From the NCBI GenBank assembly GCA_001599715.1, contig BCHU01000010.1, positions 558,001 to 622,000 of the forward strand: 64,000 nucleotides of DNA, read 5' to 3'. Below, piece after piece: positions 47,997-60,693 of the stretch. Positions within the stretch are counted from its first letter, which is position 1. Each line of letters opens with the position of its first letter. The position numbers were made by a program, and so were the translations under genes. The notes beneath the pieces were generated by a model. The model did no database searches and was not told where the DNA came from. It saw nothing but the letters and a program-made list of their open reading frames with translations. Source of the DNA: Phaeotremella fagi (Eukaryota; Basidiomycota; Tremellomycetes; Tremellales; Phaeotremellaceae).

Positions 47997-49227
47997 CTAA
48001 ACCAAACCAGCTCTCAACATTACATTCCCGAAATCCTCAAAACTCAACCCCCGCTTCTCATGCTGACTAGAAAACAAAGTGATCATCTCGGTAATCTACC
48101 AACCAAAATCAATTCAACAAGTCATTGATAAAAAGTCATGAACAAAACAAACCTCCTCTTCAGACCACATTTCACCCAAAGATCGAACGAGAGTTTTAAC
48201 TTCATCCCGTCCGATAACGTTTTCATTACTATTCCTAGTTTTCTTAGTGGTCTCAGAGACCGTGTTGAGATTCTTGAACATATCCCAGATATCTTTGACG
48301 ATTTCTTTTTGACGAGGATTGAGTTTGATGGAACCAGATTGTATCAAATGTTTCTTTGATTGTTTAGGTCCGTCTTTGGTTTTGCTTTTGGTAGTTGATT
48401 TGGTGTGTTTGGATTGGGTTGTACCGTCCTCCCCATCAAACGAAGATCCACTTTCTGATAAAGAAGATAACTCCGATTCCGATAATTCAAACACGTCCTC
48501 CATATCCTCATCCTCATCCTGATCTTCATCCCCTTCCCCATCATCAGGACCCATCAGTGCCGCGCAAACCGCCCTAAAATCCTTTCTCTCAACTCCCAAC
48601 CCCTCCTCCCCATCCAGATTTTCATCAAACCTCCCCCGTCTTCCAAGAGGTATATCACCATTCCATCCTTTCGCCGAAGCTTTGAAGACTTGAATCACGT
48701 CTTCGTCAGAGGGGAGACCTAGTGTTGAGAGGAGCCTTGGGATTTGGGATAGTGGGATTTTGGTTTGGGCTTGGGTTAGGGGCTCGGGGGAGGGGTTCTT
48801 TGATTGGACATCCTGTTCGTTCGGGAGGAAACCACCTTGGTCGATTACGAAACCACCTTCACCTTCCTCTACCATAAATCCCCCACCTTCAGTCTCATCA
48901 ACCACGAAACCCCCTTCATCAGGTATAAACCCCCCCTCGTCCCCCTGTCCATCCACAACAAATCCCCCTCCATCACTATTCTCCAACCTGACAGGATTCC
49001 CATCATTCCCTTTCCTCCGTTTCCTTCCACCTTGTCGAGCTTGAAAATTCTTTACAGCCCGATCGAAAACTCTATCAATAGATCTCTGCTGTTTCAGCGA
49101 AAGAGCTTTGAAATCTGGATCTGAATCTGGATCTGGATCTTTGTCGGTTGGTTTAGATCGTTTTGGTCGATTTGACTGGGATGAAGGTTGGTTAGTTGTG
49201 GGGTCTTGGATAGAGATTGCTTACCAT
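47997..49227 (-). CDS. Acidic GGF-repeat protein with EF-hand-like C-terminus
   Basis: Exons 49227-49225 (just the ATG), 49175-48153 and 48095-47997 give about 374 residues. An N-terminal helical segment (SLKQQRSIDRVFDRAVKNFQ, about 24-43) and a basic GGRKRRKG stretch are followed by a run of about seven GGF(V/I/M/L) units, each followed by acidic residues (about 65-110). Two helical regions and an acidic Ser-rich stretch come next, then a paired helix-loop-helix (LNPRQKEIVKDIWDMF, then RDEVKTLVRSLGEMW and SFEDFGNVML) that resembles degenerate EF-hands. No named family is assigned. The donor at 48152 (GTTTGT) is weak, but splicing there gives the EF-hand-like ending. Confidence 0.6.
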
Positions 49228-49678
49228 TTTTTGGGATAGTTCTTGATCGACTGCAGTAGTTGAGTCAGTCTGACGTAAAATGCTTTCATCTCGTGGAGAT
49301 TAGGTAGACTCCGTTATGTCTTGGCCACGTGGGTTGACCCTGTTGTTTACATCCAATGGTGATATTTCGAGGTCTGTTGAGTGAATTATGGTTATGGTTA
49401 GAATTAGAATCGTAAACAGATGGGGAAGGTCAAGAACGAGTAGTAGAAGGAGATGCATCAAATTGAATATCAACAGTTGTTCACTAACTTGTATATCAAA
49501 TTGAAACACCAACCATACTTACAACCTCATCTCCTTACGCTTTGATCACCTCCCTTGCCCTCCTTACTCCCCTATTCACGCGTCAACATCAACAAACAAC
49601 ACAACAACAACAACTACTACTTTTATCATTCAACACCAAATCATATCTCGACACATAACATCCAACCACTCATCAAAC
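49228..49678. other. Divergent intergenic region
   Basis: Promoter region of the GGF-repeat gene and the NKA/LR-repeat gene. The right part is rich in CAACA repeats typical of leaders. Confidence 0.45.
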
Positions 49679-51051
49679 ATGACCACCACCCAATCAAATC
49701 CAAGTCTCACACCAGACCACCCAGCCAACCCAAGCGAGAACTACGAGCCTGAAACATCCTTTGAGAGTCAAGACCTTGACCTTGACAACCATTCAATTTC
49801 AGAACAAGACAACGAGCGCGAGAACGACCACGTCCAACACGACCATATAACTGGAACCTCAACAACAACTCCACCACTACCACTACTCACGCAAGAAGAT
49901 CTCAAAATGGATCCAATCTTATCATCGTTAGCTAAACAACAACGACGAACTTCGACTATCCTCCCTAGTACTCATACACCTTCAACACCTGTTGTCATGT
50001 TCAAAGCTAAACCTGTTCCAACTTCTATGAAAAGTGAGAATCTAGGTCCGAGAATGACTAAATCTGCTGCGTTGCGTTTGGGGATTAAATGGGAAGGTGG
50101 GGGGAATAACAAGACTGAGAAAGAATCGGGTCAAAGTCGTGAAGTTGGATTTGAGAATACTCCAGGACACAAGAGGGCGAGTTTGAATATCGTACGTGAC
50201 ACCATTCCACCGCAGGCAACGCTGACACTAAACTCCTACGTAGACCGTAGCTTCCCTCTCCATGCCTACACTTGAACCCCGTCAAAATAAAGCTTCACAA
50301 CTTCGTCAAGGAACTGGTCAAATCTCTTCACCACAAATTAAACGTGATCCAGAAGCTATCGCTGCTGCCAACAAAGCTAGAGCTGATGAAGAGAAAGCTA
50401 GAAGACGAGCTAGTATCATCCTACCGGCTTCACTCAGTGCTCCTTCCATTGTAGGTTTGATCTTCATCAACAAAAGTGATACGACCTATTAACCCAACAT
50501 GTCTCTTAGGTCCCTCGAGCAAATAAAGCTTCTGCTTTGAGAACTGGTACTCAACCTAGTGTTAAATCCCCAACCACCACGACAACTTCACAAGATAGTC
50601 CATCAAGATCCAGATCGATGCTTGGTTCAACATCCATCTCCAACATTAAAATGAAATCTTCTTCTTCTACCGGTGAAACCGAAAAAAGCTCTTTGAACAG
50701 GAGAACAAGTGTAGCAGGTGTAGTTAAAAGTTTGGGTGCACCTTCAATCGTACGTCCATCCATCCATCCTTTTTTTGAGATATAATTTGTATCTGACATG
50801 GAGATTTTCAGACACCACGACTTAACAAAGCAGCTTTGCTACGTGCACCAACACTCCAAACTTCATCTTCTACCACGTCAATCAAGCCTACCACGAAACC
50901 GAGTTTACCACATTCAACTTCTAGTGCTAGTATCAGATCAGCCCCTAAACCACCTACAGAAGTTTCAATCTCAAGTCCAGGTCCAGGTCCTAAACCAACT
51001 AAGTCAAGTTTACTTCGTGCAGGTCTAGGTGCGAAAGTTATTTCTAAATAG
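49679..51051 (+). CDS. Basic disordered protein with PR-NKA-LR repeats
   Basis: Exons 49679-50191, 50244-50450, 50510-50749 and 50812-51051 encode 399 residues. The acidic N-terminus is followed by a Ser/Thr/Lys-rich body holding a repeated motif: PRMTKSAALR (about 122), PRQNKASQLR (about 180), PRANKASALR (about 242), PRLNKAALLR (about 322) and a shorter KPTKSSLLRAG at the end. The last three full copies each begin within a few codons of the start of an exon, and all introns are phase 0. No named family is recognised. Basic repeats in a disordered chain suggest binding to an acidic or filamentous partner, but that is inference. Confidence 0.65.
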
Positions 51052-51943
51052 TGGTGTTAGGTTGGTGACCATTTGAAGGTTCAGTTTTTTTGGTCTTTGT
51101 TTATATATTCAGGTTTGGCCATCTTGATGATGGAGGTTTTGGATGGTTTTTTTGTGATGTACATACCTTGAGTGCTTAGTTTATCTTGTTTCATGTAAAT
51201 GTAATTGGACGTTGGTTCTTGAATCATTAGACTTGCCTTGAAACGTGTGAAATGAGACAGAGAGATGAACGTGCAGCGCTAGGCTGTCAAATGAAAGTCA
51301 AACCCACACTCAAGGACTTTTTGAGTCGTGTTTAGCTGGGCTTGATGAGTAGATTGTCACATCCAGATGGTTACCAGCCTTCAGCTCATAGGTACTGTAT
51401 ATGGGTCCAATTACCAGTAACTTACAGATGTTGTTGATGCTATATATCTTTAATACGAATACTGGAATGATCAGATTGCCAACGAAACGAAACTTACATA
51501 AACAAAACAGGGGATTGATGGTTCCTGAAAAGGTTAAGGTAACTCAAGTCTACGTCATATGATCTCATTCGGATCTTGTCAGATCGTGGCCGAGGGTGAG
51601 GGTGAGGGTGAGGGTGGTTGACTGTACCATGTTCCATTCACCGTGAGATTGCTTAGTCAGAAGTAGAGTACAAGTGTAGTCGAGTAAGAGGTATAAGTAC
51701 TCGTACTGGATGCTACGTGTAAGATCGTACTCCCATACTTGTACGTCTGTACGTCTGTCGTCGATCGTACTCTCTCCATCCCCCTCCTCCTCCTCACCCG
51801 GTTACCCGCTCTCAATTCGGAATTCCCATTCTAGTGACCTGTAACACAAACCAGAGGTCACCTGTACGTACCACTGAGACATAGTATATATAGTCATAGA
51901 TTAGATCGGACATTTGCATTCCTTTCATATCATTCTCCCCACC
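51052..51943. other. Intergenic region upstream of EGT1
   Basis: About 890 nt without ORFs. It holds a four-copy GAGGGT repeat (51592-51615), a cluster of GTAC-containing words at 51.69-51.87 kb and a TATATATA stretch at 51885-51892. Confidence 0.5.
51592..51615 (+). repeat. (GAGGGT)4 tract with G-quadruplex pattern
   Basis: Four exact GAGGGT units place GGG tracts at 51594, 51600, 51606 and 51612 with 3-nt loops, about 330 nt upstream of the EGT1 start codon. Confidence 0.8.
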
Positions 51944-54900
51944 ATGCCAGTTACCACGATCCATTCCCTCCCCTCAATCCCTTCAAGCTCTTCATCCCCC
52001 TTCTCCCTCCCACTAAAAGAACAAATCGAAATCGGTCTCAAAGGAACTCCGGAATCTACAATACCCGGCTCCCACCCATCAGATCAATCTTACGCTTTCA
52101 AAAGATCAATCCCAACTCTCGTTTTGTACGATGAACAGGGACTCAGGTTGTATGATGAAATCACCGAGAAAGCGAAAGAATATTATCTTTTTGAAGATGA
52201 ATTGAATCTTTTGATTAATCATGGGAAAGAGATTGCTCAATGTATGGGATTCCGTGGTGAGGAGACTCGAGAAGGGTTTGGGGGAGGTTATGAAGACGTA
52301 CCAGAGAAACCTTGGAAACCTGCTAAATGGGGTGATGTAGCTTTGGGGAAATTCAATGGTGGTGTTAATGGTGAACAAGGGATTGGCGGTGGTTGGGAAA
52401 GAGGTTATGATGTTGTTGAATTAGGTGCTGGGTATGTCATGTTTCTGGTCGTCGTTGTAGAGCTAAGACTGATAATCGATCGATCATAGTGCACTCCGTA
52501 AAACTGCTCATTTACTTATTGCACTCTCGTCAGCACTTCCCCCACCTCCACATGACTCCAGTCAACACCCAGCTCCAATCACTTACCATCCCCTCGATCT
52601 CTCCTATCCAGAACTCGACAGAGTTCTCGGTCAAATGGAAGAAAATTTTGGTGATCAACTCAAAGGTAAAGTCGATTGTATAGGTTTGCATGGTGATTAC
52701 GAAGCTGGACTTCAGTTCGTTAGAGAAGGTAGATTATCATCTTTACGTGAAGATTTCGAAATCAGAGGTAGACTGTCTAAAGTCAATCTTGGTCGAGGTG
52801 GTTCAACCTCTGATTCAACTTCACCATCACCTGAATCGATCGTTCAACCGACAACACCTGAATTCAATGCGAATCGGGTTCCAAGTCCACCGTTCTCACC
52901 GGCTAGTACACAATTGGTCACTCCATGTACTGACCTTACACCACTCCCATGTGTACGAGAAATTACAGATACTGATACGAGTTCCGGACCGGGATCTTGG
53001 TCACCGTTGGTATTACCATCAACAGGGAAAGATTCATCAGCAGACGTCAAAGTAGATTCAGAATCGAATCCTAGTCCCAATGCTAAAAGCGAACCAACCA
53101 AACGACCACTCCATCTAATCTTCCTCGGTTCCTCCCTAGGCAACTTCGCACGAGAAGACGCTGCGCCATTCCTCAAAAGTCTCCCTCTAGGCTCAGGCGA
53201 CACTTTCCTCATGGGTCTCGATGGTAGACCAGAACCAGGTGTTGAGGGTAACAAAAAAGTCGAAATTGCGTATAACGATCCGGCGGGTTATACTAGATCG
53301 TTTGAGGAACATGGTTGGGACGTCGTTAGAGCTGAATTGGGTTTGCAAGGTGATGCGGGAGTAGAATTCGTTGGTAGATATAATGAAACTCTTGGTGAGT
53401 CAATTTCAAACTCTCCGGAGATTCGGGGAATCAAATTTGGATGTTTTTACAGAAAGGACGTGTTGTGTTCTTTTGTTGGGGTTTGGTGTTTCAATCAGCC
53501 TTACTGACGCCCTCCATTCCCTTTAGGGCGTCATGAAGCGTACTACAAATCAAAGGATGTTCAAACGTTCGTTTTATCTGATGGGAAAGAAGTCACTCTT
53601 GAAAAAGACGAATTGCTGAATATAGAGTGGAGTTATAAAGTGAGTGAAAATCCGGCTCTACTTCTTGTTTTCTTATCTTCTCATACTTCTGCTCATATAC
53701 CAACAGTACTCGTATAACGAAGCTCTGGAACTATTCAATAAATCCGATCTGAGAGTTATCAATTCTTGGAAAGCTCCTGATTCAGAATACAGACTTTGGT
53801 TACTCGAACGACCAAGTGTTAGATTCACCATGACTCCTGAGACAATTCAAAAAGAGAACGACTTGATTAAACCACATCATGCGAAGAACGTTCCTGAATG
53901 GCACGAATGGGTTTCGTTATGGAAACTTTGGGATCAGTGAGTGTCGACGGAGTGATGATGACTGATCAACACCTCTTTAGTATTACACTCGATATGATTC
54001 CAACTGAGATGCTCCATCAAAAACCTATCGATTTGAGACATATTTGTTTGTTTTATCTTGGTCATATGTAAGTTAGGATGATCAAACCTGAAACTGATAA
54101 ATTCCAGTCCAACTTTCCTCGATATCTATCTCACACGTCTCACCAACGGGAAACATACCGAACCTGAATACTTCAAAGACATCTTTGAGAGAGGTATCGA
54201 TCCGAATGTCGATGATCCAACTCAAATCCATGTATGTCATCTACAGATTTTGATTAAATCCATAACTCATCCATCTCTAGGCTCATTCCGAAGTCCCCCA
54301 AAACGAATCAGATTGGCCAACGCTCGATCAAATTCTTTCATTCAGAGACAGAGTTCGTGAAAGATTACATGGGATCTATGAATCCTTGAGTAAAGGTGAA
54401 ATGAAATTCACTCGTCACACTGGTCGAGTTTTGTTCATGACGTTCGAACATGAAGCGATGCACGCGGAAACTCTTTTGTACATGCTCATTCAATCTCCAC
54501 TCACCAGACCTCCAACCACCGTCGCCATTCCGCAATGGGAGATCTTAGCTAAACGCTGGTCAGCTGAAGCGGAACCTTCAGAGACCTTGACCATCGAATC
54601 GGGACAAGTTGTACTTGGTCATGACGATCTTGAAGTCGACGATCAAAGTTTGGAAACACCAAATCAATGGTCAACTCACGAATTCGGTTGGGATAACGAA
54701 AACCCACAAATAATCAAACAAGTCTCAACCTTCAAAATCAGTTCTTTACCAATTACGAACAACGATTATCTAACCTATCTAGGTGGTGAACAAGCTATCA
54801 AGAATCTCGATGAATCTAAACTTCCAGCGTCATGGGTTAAAACCATTGATGGAACTTGGAAAATCAAATCACTCTACGGTCCATTAGGATTCGATATCGC

Positions 54901-55468
54901 TGGTCTCTGGCCACTCATGGCTTCAAAATGTGAAATCGATGAATACGCCAAATCAATCGGTGGACGATTACCCACTGAGATCGAATTGAAAGCTTTCTGG
55001 AATCATGAGAACGGAGCTAGACCAGCTGAGAAGAACGCTAACGTCGGTTCAAAGAATTGGCATCCTGTTCCGTAAGTCCTTTCTTCTCAATTAAAATTAA
55101 TTCAGTTAGCTAACCAGGATTGGAATAGACCAACAAACACACGTCTTGATAATGACGGTTCCAAGATTTACGGTCATAACGGTGGAATTTGGGAATGGAC
55201 TGATACCAAATTCGACGGTTTCGAGGGCTACGTCCCGTCCATTCTTTATCCTGGATATTCAGCCGATTTCTTTGATGAAAAGCATTTCGTGGTGGTAAGT
55301 AAAAAGATTTATTTATTCCTGTAATCCTTTCGTTGCTGATAATGAGGTTAGCTCGGCGGTTCATTCTGTACCATCCCAACTTTAGCTTCAAGAGAATCTT
55401 TCAGGAATTTCTATCAAGCTAATTATAGATTCTCTTTTATCGGTGGTAGAGTCGCTTTCGATGTTTGA
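51944..55468 (+). CDS. EGT1: Ergothioneine biosynthesis protein Egt1 (EgtD-EgtB fusion)
   Basis: Exons 51944-52431, 52490-53394, 53527-53639, 53707-53936, 53981-54067, 54108-54231, 54281-55071, 55129-55294 and 55352-55468 encode about 1006 residues. The N-terminal half is the SAM-dependent histidine trimethylase (YDEQGLRLYDEIT, YDVVELGAGALRKT, LHLIFLGSSLGNFAREDA and a later TLEKDELLNIEWSYKY). The C-terminal half is the non-haem iron sulfoxide synthase: a DinB-like domain with HxxxHxE in FEHEAMHAET (about 705) and an FGE-type domain (GGRLPTEIELKAFW, NGGIWEWTDT, LGGSF, NFYQANYRFSFIGGR). Together they turn histidine and cysteine into the ergothioneine precursor sulfoxide in the cytosol. A Ser/Pro-rich insert of about 100 residues (about 265-365) interrupts the methyltransferase. 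Confidence 0.95.
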
Positions 55469-55732
55469 GTATGGTACAAAATATATTTGTATGAGTATAA
55501 GCGAAAGAAAAATCCGCAAAATGGAATGGAAAACACGACTCTCAATGTTTTATTTGTAATAACAGGATCAAATTGTTGATCGACCAAAAATGTTTATACG
55601 TTTATGCAAAAAAATGTATAACCAATTAACTTGAGGAGTTTACCAGTTGTGCAACGATGCATCGAACATGTGATAGATTGAAGAAACCAGGATAGAAATA
55701 CAAACAATGATTTGATAGCTCCCAAACCCAGA

Positions 55733-57657
55733 TCATTCCATCCGATCATTTTCCTTATTCTTGATAGCTTCGAGAACCTCCCTAAAAAGTATTCAAAATC
55801 AGTCAACGCACCAACCAAAAGAGAACCAAAATACCAACCGTTCCAACTCCCTACTCCGATCAACATATTTATTAGGATGAACGACAGCTTCACCATTCAC
55901 CCCATCCCCCTTTTTCAATCCATGACTAAACTCGAATACCCTCGTACAAGCCAGATGATAATGTTGATTCTTGACTGAATCCATGATCTCCTTAAGTTCA
56001 GGTGAAGATCTGTCTAAAGTCGGATAAGTCGTTAACAAGTACGCTGACAGGTTTTCTGGTGAGAAGTGTCGGAATGGACAACCGTGGTTATCTTGCGTTC
56101 CGGGTTGATTTGAGGTTAGGATTTGTTGACAGCTATGAAATGGGAGTTCAGTGTTTAGGTTTTACGTGTTTGGAAGATTGAGATTGACTTGCCTCTTTGG
56201 TGGGTAGTTCATTCGTTTACCTTCTTGTCCATATCCATGTCTGATGTTGTATTTGTATTCTTTATTGAATTTATCATCTGTCATTGAACCTCCATACATT
56301 TTCCTCCAGAATACAATAGCTTCATCTAGAGGTAATCCGATTCCCTGAAGAAACAAACCAAAAGGTATCAGTTCAACCAATAATATGATACCACAATCAA
56401 ACCAAAAAACGCACCTTCAAGAAAAGACCCAGTTGAAGTCGACCGAAATGTTTCAAATGTCTGTCCCGTTTCAAACGATCATACAGATTCCTCATACATA
56501 ACGGGAAATGTTTTTTGGCGACTTCATCAACCATCTCGGCGGTTACAATTGTACCATCACCGTTCTCTGCTGAAGGTTGATAATCCGTAGCACCTAAACC
56601 TGAAAGGAACGATGAGGCGAGATGATCAATCACAGGTCCTAATCTTTCATCTTCATCCAATCTAGGCAGGTTCTTGGCTGTCAACTGTAGTAAGAAAAAG
56701 CAATCAGCTCTGGCTGCACCATCGAGAGTCATGTGAGGGATCTGTTTCTCACCTCGAGAGCCTGTTCTAATCTAGATCCAAAGGCTTGAAGAACTAAACT
56801 AATTTGTAAACTCTGTGGTACATATGCCATTCCACCGTTAACGAAGACTCTACGACCACCAACAAGATCTGGTACAGTGTACCAAGGGACCTATAGGACA
56901 AAATCTATCAGTACCGCACAAACTCAAACTCATCAACTAACCTTGAACCAACTCTCCGCCTTGAAAGCGTCATCCTTAGTTCCCCAACTCATGCAAGCCC
57001 GTAATTTATCCGCATAAATCGCTTTCTCACTTTCGTCAACCACGCTCCAATCGAATTCTAACGATTTCAAGAAATGAGACCTCTCGTTGATATCATCAGT
57101 TTCGAATCGGTTTTTGAACAACGCTAATTCAGATCTAATGAATCTTGAACGTAAATCTGGTCTACAAGTGGTGGTGACGCCAATCAATACAAATAATTGA
57201 TTGAACTTTACAAGAGACCTAGACGTACGATCGACAAAACGCCAATCTCATTACCCAATGACCAATCTCATCTCTCCTCCTTTCCTCATCCAAATTGACG
57301 TTTCTAGCTGTATTACTCGAAAGCGGTAAATGAGTTTTCACATAGGTCGTAATAGCCTGTTGAAATTGTGGATAAGGTAAAGATCTATGTGAGAGAGATT
57401 CGATCTGTGATAAAACTCTCAAACGTGCTATTGCACAAGTTTCGAATTCTTCTAATGTGATATCTAGACTTGGTGGTCGGTCGTAACTAGTAGGCATATA
57501 TGAGTTATTGACTCATCAAGACGACAACTCACAAATTCAACCTGTAAGGATATCTACCCGATTGACCTGCTCCTACACCCGATTGTCTTTTGTTGAGTTT
57601 GACTTCTGGATTCGTAGATGATGAAGGTATGTTATGTCTTGTCGTTGGTTTGAACAT
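55733..57657 (-). CDS. PRI2: DNA primase large subunit Pri2
   Basis: Minus-strand exons 57657-57533, 57486-57229, 57161-56942, 56890-56753, 56684-56415, 56344-56193, 56132-55839 and 55781-55733 encode about 501 residues. The four conserved cysteines that bind the 4Fe-4S cluster are visible in context: [23 protein letters not shown] and [29 protein letters not shown] and FWRKMYGG are strong family signatures. Pri2 pairs with Pri1 and DNA polymerase alpha to start RNA primers. Intron 6 uses a GC donor (GCAAGT at 56192), needed to make the SC of the second cluster cysteine. The last donor (GTTGGT) is less certain. Confidence 0.93.
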
Positions 57658-57900
57658 GGTATCAGAGTTCAATCTGCGTAGAAGATAATGTCAATATCCA
57701 ATTTGATGTCCAAAAATCAAAGTGACACTTTATTTGGTCGCGTCAACTTTTGTAAACATTACAAAACGCGTACAAAAGTCAGCCTGACATATATTTTCAC
57801 TTGGCCAAAACTAAATGTCAGACTGCTATAACTAGTATTCTTCGTGATTGATTTTCATAAAGAGTCCAGTTCGACGTTCATTCATCCACCATACGACACC

Positions 57901-58669
<769 letters not shown>

Positions 58670-58863
58670 ATCAGCTATCTATAGCTGGAGTAGATTTTAC
58701 ATTAATAGAGGAGATGCTTTGATCATTCATGATGGTTTTATATGTACCAGTACAACTACTATGCTGTAAAATCTATCTGTCTACGTCTCTATCATATGCT
58801 ATAAAACCTCCTACCAATCCACTAAAACAGCGCATCCCTCGACAGCCCTACCCTCGACATCCT

Positions 58864-60222
58864 CTAATCAAAATAAGTACCAAATCGTTTCTCCAGACTC
58901 TCAAAGATCAAGAAGATCATAGCAGAACTAGGAGCAGCTCTAGCAACCGTCAATCCACAACCAGCGTAAAGACCTCTAATCCCTCTAGCCTTCCAAATCC
59001 TTTTCGCCATCTCACCAAAACTAACATTCCTCTGCGAAGGATCTAATTCAGCTGCAGTTTGCATAGCTGATTTAACCGAATCCGCAGGGAACAAAACCAA
59101 GTTGTATGACATCCCAGCTAAAGCTCCTGAACAAACTAGTTCGGGAGTTTTTAAATCTTTTTTGGTTAATTTGGTGGTTAGATCTCCTGAATTGATTAAT
59201 TTCTTTTGTCGATTTTTCAGGAATTGTTTGGAAGCTACTTCGTAAGCTGTGAACCAGGCTGAAGATCCTCCTGTTTCACGGAATAAGGTTCCCATTTGAC
59301 CTAGCCATAAACCTTTTAGACCTGATGTTTTGATTGTTGAAGCGATCAAGGATAGTGGACCTTGGAGTGGTGGTAATTTGGCGGATGATTTGATTGTTGA
59401 GGTGGTTGAGAGATGTCTTTGTGTAGCGGTAGCGAGTGGAAGGGAGGTTTGCGAAGTGATAAGTGGAGTAGTAGTAATAGGTCGTCCGAATGTACCTTCC
59501 CTATTAAGCATCTGGACTTGCATTCTGCATTTGATAAGTTCGATTGGAGTTCTGAACAAAGACGTGGTCAGCTTAATCCTATCGGATCTAGATCATACAG
59601 CTCAACTCACAGAACGAAACTCGCAGCAGCTCCTGCACCAGCAGCAGCTAAAGCCAATTCACCCGTTGATAACTCCCTTCTTTTACCCTTCGCTTTCTCT
59701 GATAAACCTTCATTCCCAGGATTAAGATATAAAATCAAATCTTGACATTTCCCATAAACTAAAAACAAACATGCGTTCTCGCAAGCAGCGCCTACGAGTG
59801 GAGCTGACAGTCCCTAAGCAAATTGTTAGCTTTGTATCTTGAGTTTTAAGGTATGACTCTATCCACCGGGGAGATAGATTTCGGTGAATGAGAACTTACT
59901 CTGTACAACCCTCTCCAACCTTCTTTAGCATATGTTTGTTTGAAACAATCAAGTGGTCCTTTGAAAGTGAGAGCTCTGTCTGTAGGTTGAGATTGAAGTC
60001 TGACTTTGACTACAGGGTCGTCAGGAATGAGCCAACTTTTATATGAAGCCTAACCATACCTAGATCGAAAGGATGTTCGAACACTTTAGCACTCATTCCA
60101 GCAACCTAATCAAACCAAACAACGCTTTAGCAAACTTGACAAACAACGAATGAAGAAGGACAAAGACTTACACTACCAAAAGCTACGTTCTTGAGTGCGT
60201 TGGAAGAATCATCGTGTCCCAT
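58864..60222 (-). CDS. Mitochondrial ornithine carrier (Ort1/Arg11-type)
   Basis: Minus-strand exons 60222-60172, 60105-60060, 60009-59900, 59813-59611 and 59551-58864 give about 365 residues. Three mitochondrial-carrier repeats are visible with PFDLVKVRLQSQ, PIELIKCRMQ and PADSVKSAMQ. GLSAPLVGAACENACLFLVY is characteristic of the ornithine/basic amino-acid carriers Ort1, Arg11 and Arg-13. It should exchange mitochondrial ornithine for cytosolic proton or arginine at the inner membrane, linking arginine synthesis to the urea-cycle steps. An insert of about 45 Ser/Thr/Pro-rich residues lies in the second repeat's matrix loop. Confidence 0.88.
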
Positions 60223-60693
60223 TTTTCTATCGATTTGATACGGGAAGCTCGATTATTTGGGATTGGTTGTGTTATATTTTTGTTTATGTTGTCTGGAAAA
60301 GAAGAGATTAAATTTTTCAGAACCATTCCAAAGCAGAATGGCATCTTCTCAGGCACCGGTTACGCTTAGTTTAGTTATTTGTTTAAAACGGTACCCCACT
60401 TAAGGAAATGACTGTGATTGTGGCTCACCCACCCCGTTTTAGTATGGAAAGACTCCATCGACTAAAATGTATGTCAACGAAACAGCCAAGAACAAGTGTT
60501 ATTGATTTGATATATGATGTCGACTCATCAGTCTGTAGTGGAGATGCTTCAAAAGACGTGGGAAGTCACGGACTGCTTTGTGGCGTTTTGGTGACCAAGA
60601 GCATAAATCTTTCATAAACTGGAAACAATATTGCAAGCTAGTACTTTACTGAAACCAAAGTCAAAAGGTGAAAATCCCCCTTCATCTCTGTGT
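60223..60693. other. Intergenic region between the carrier and the MFS gene
   Basis: No coding signal. It contains the carrier promoter and the MFS 3' end. Confidence 0.45.

Noticed and set aside
51592..51615. Telomere-like repeat
   Set aside because: GAGGGT units differ from fungal TTAGGG-type repeats and occur only four times in internal sequence between genes.
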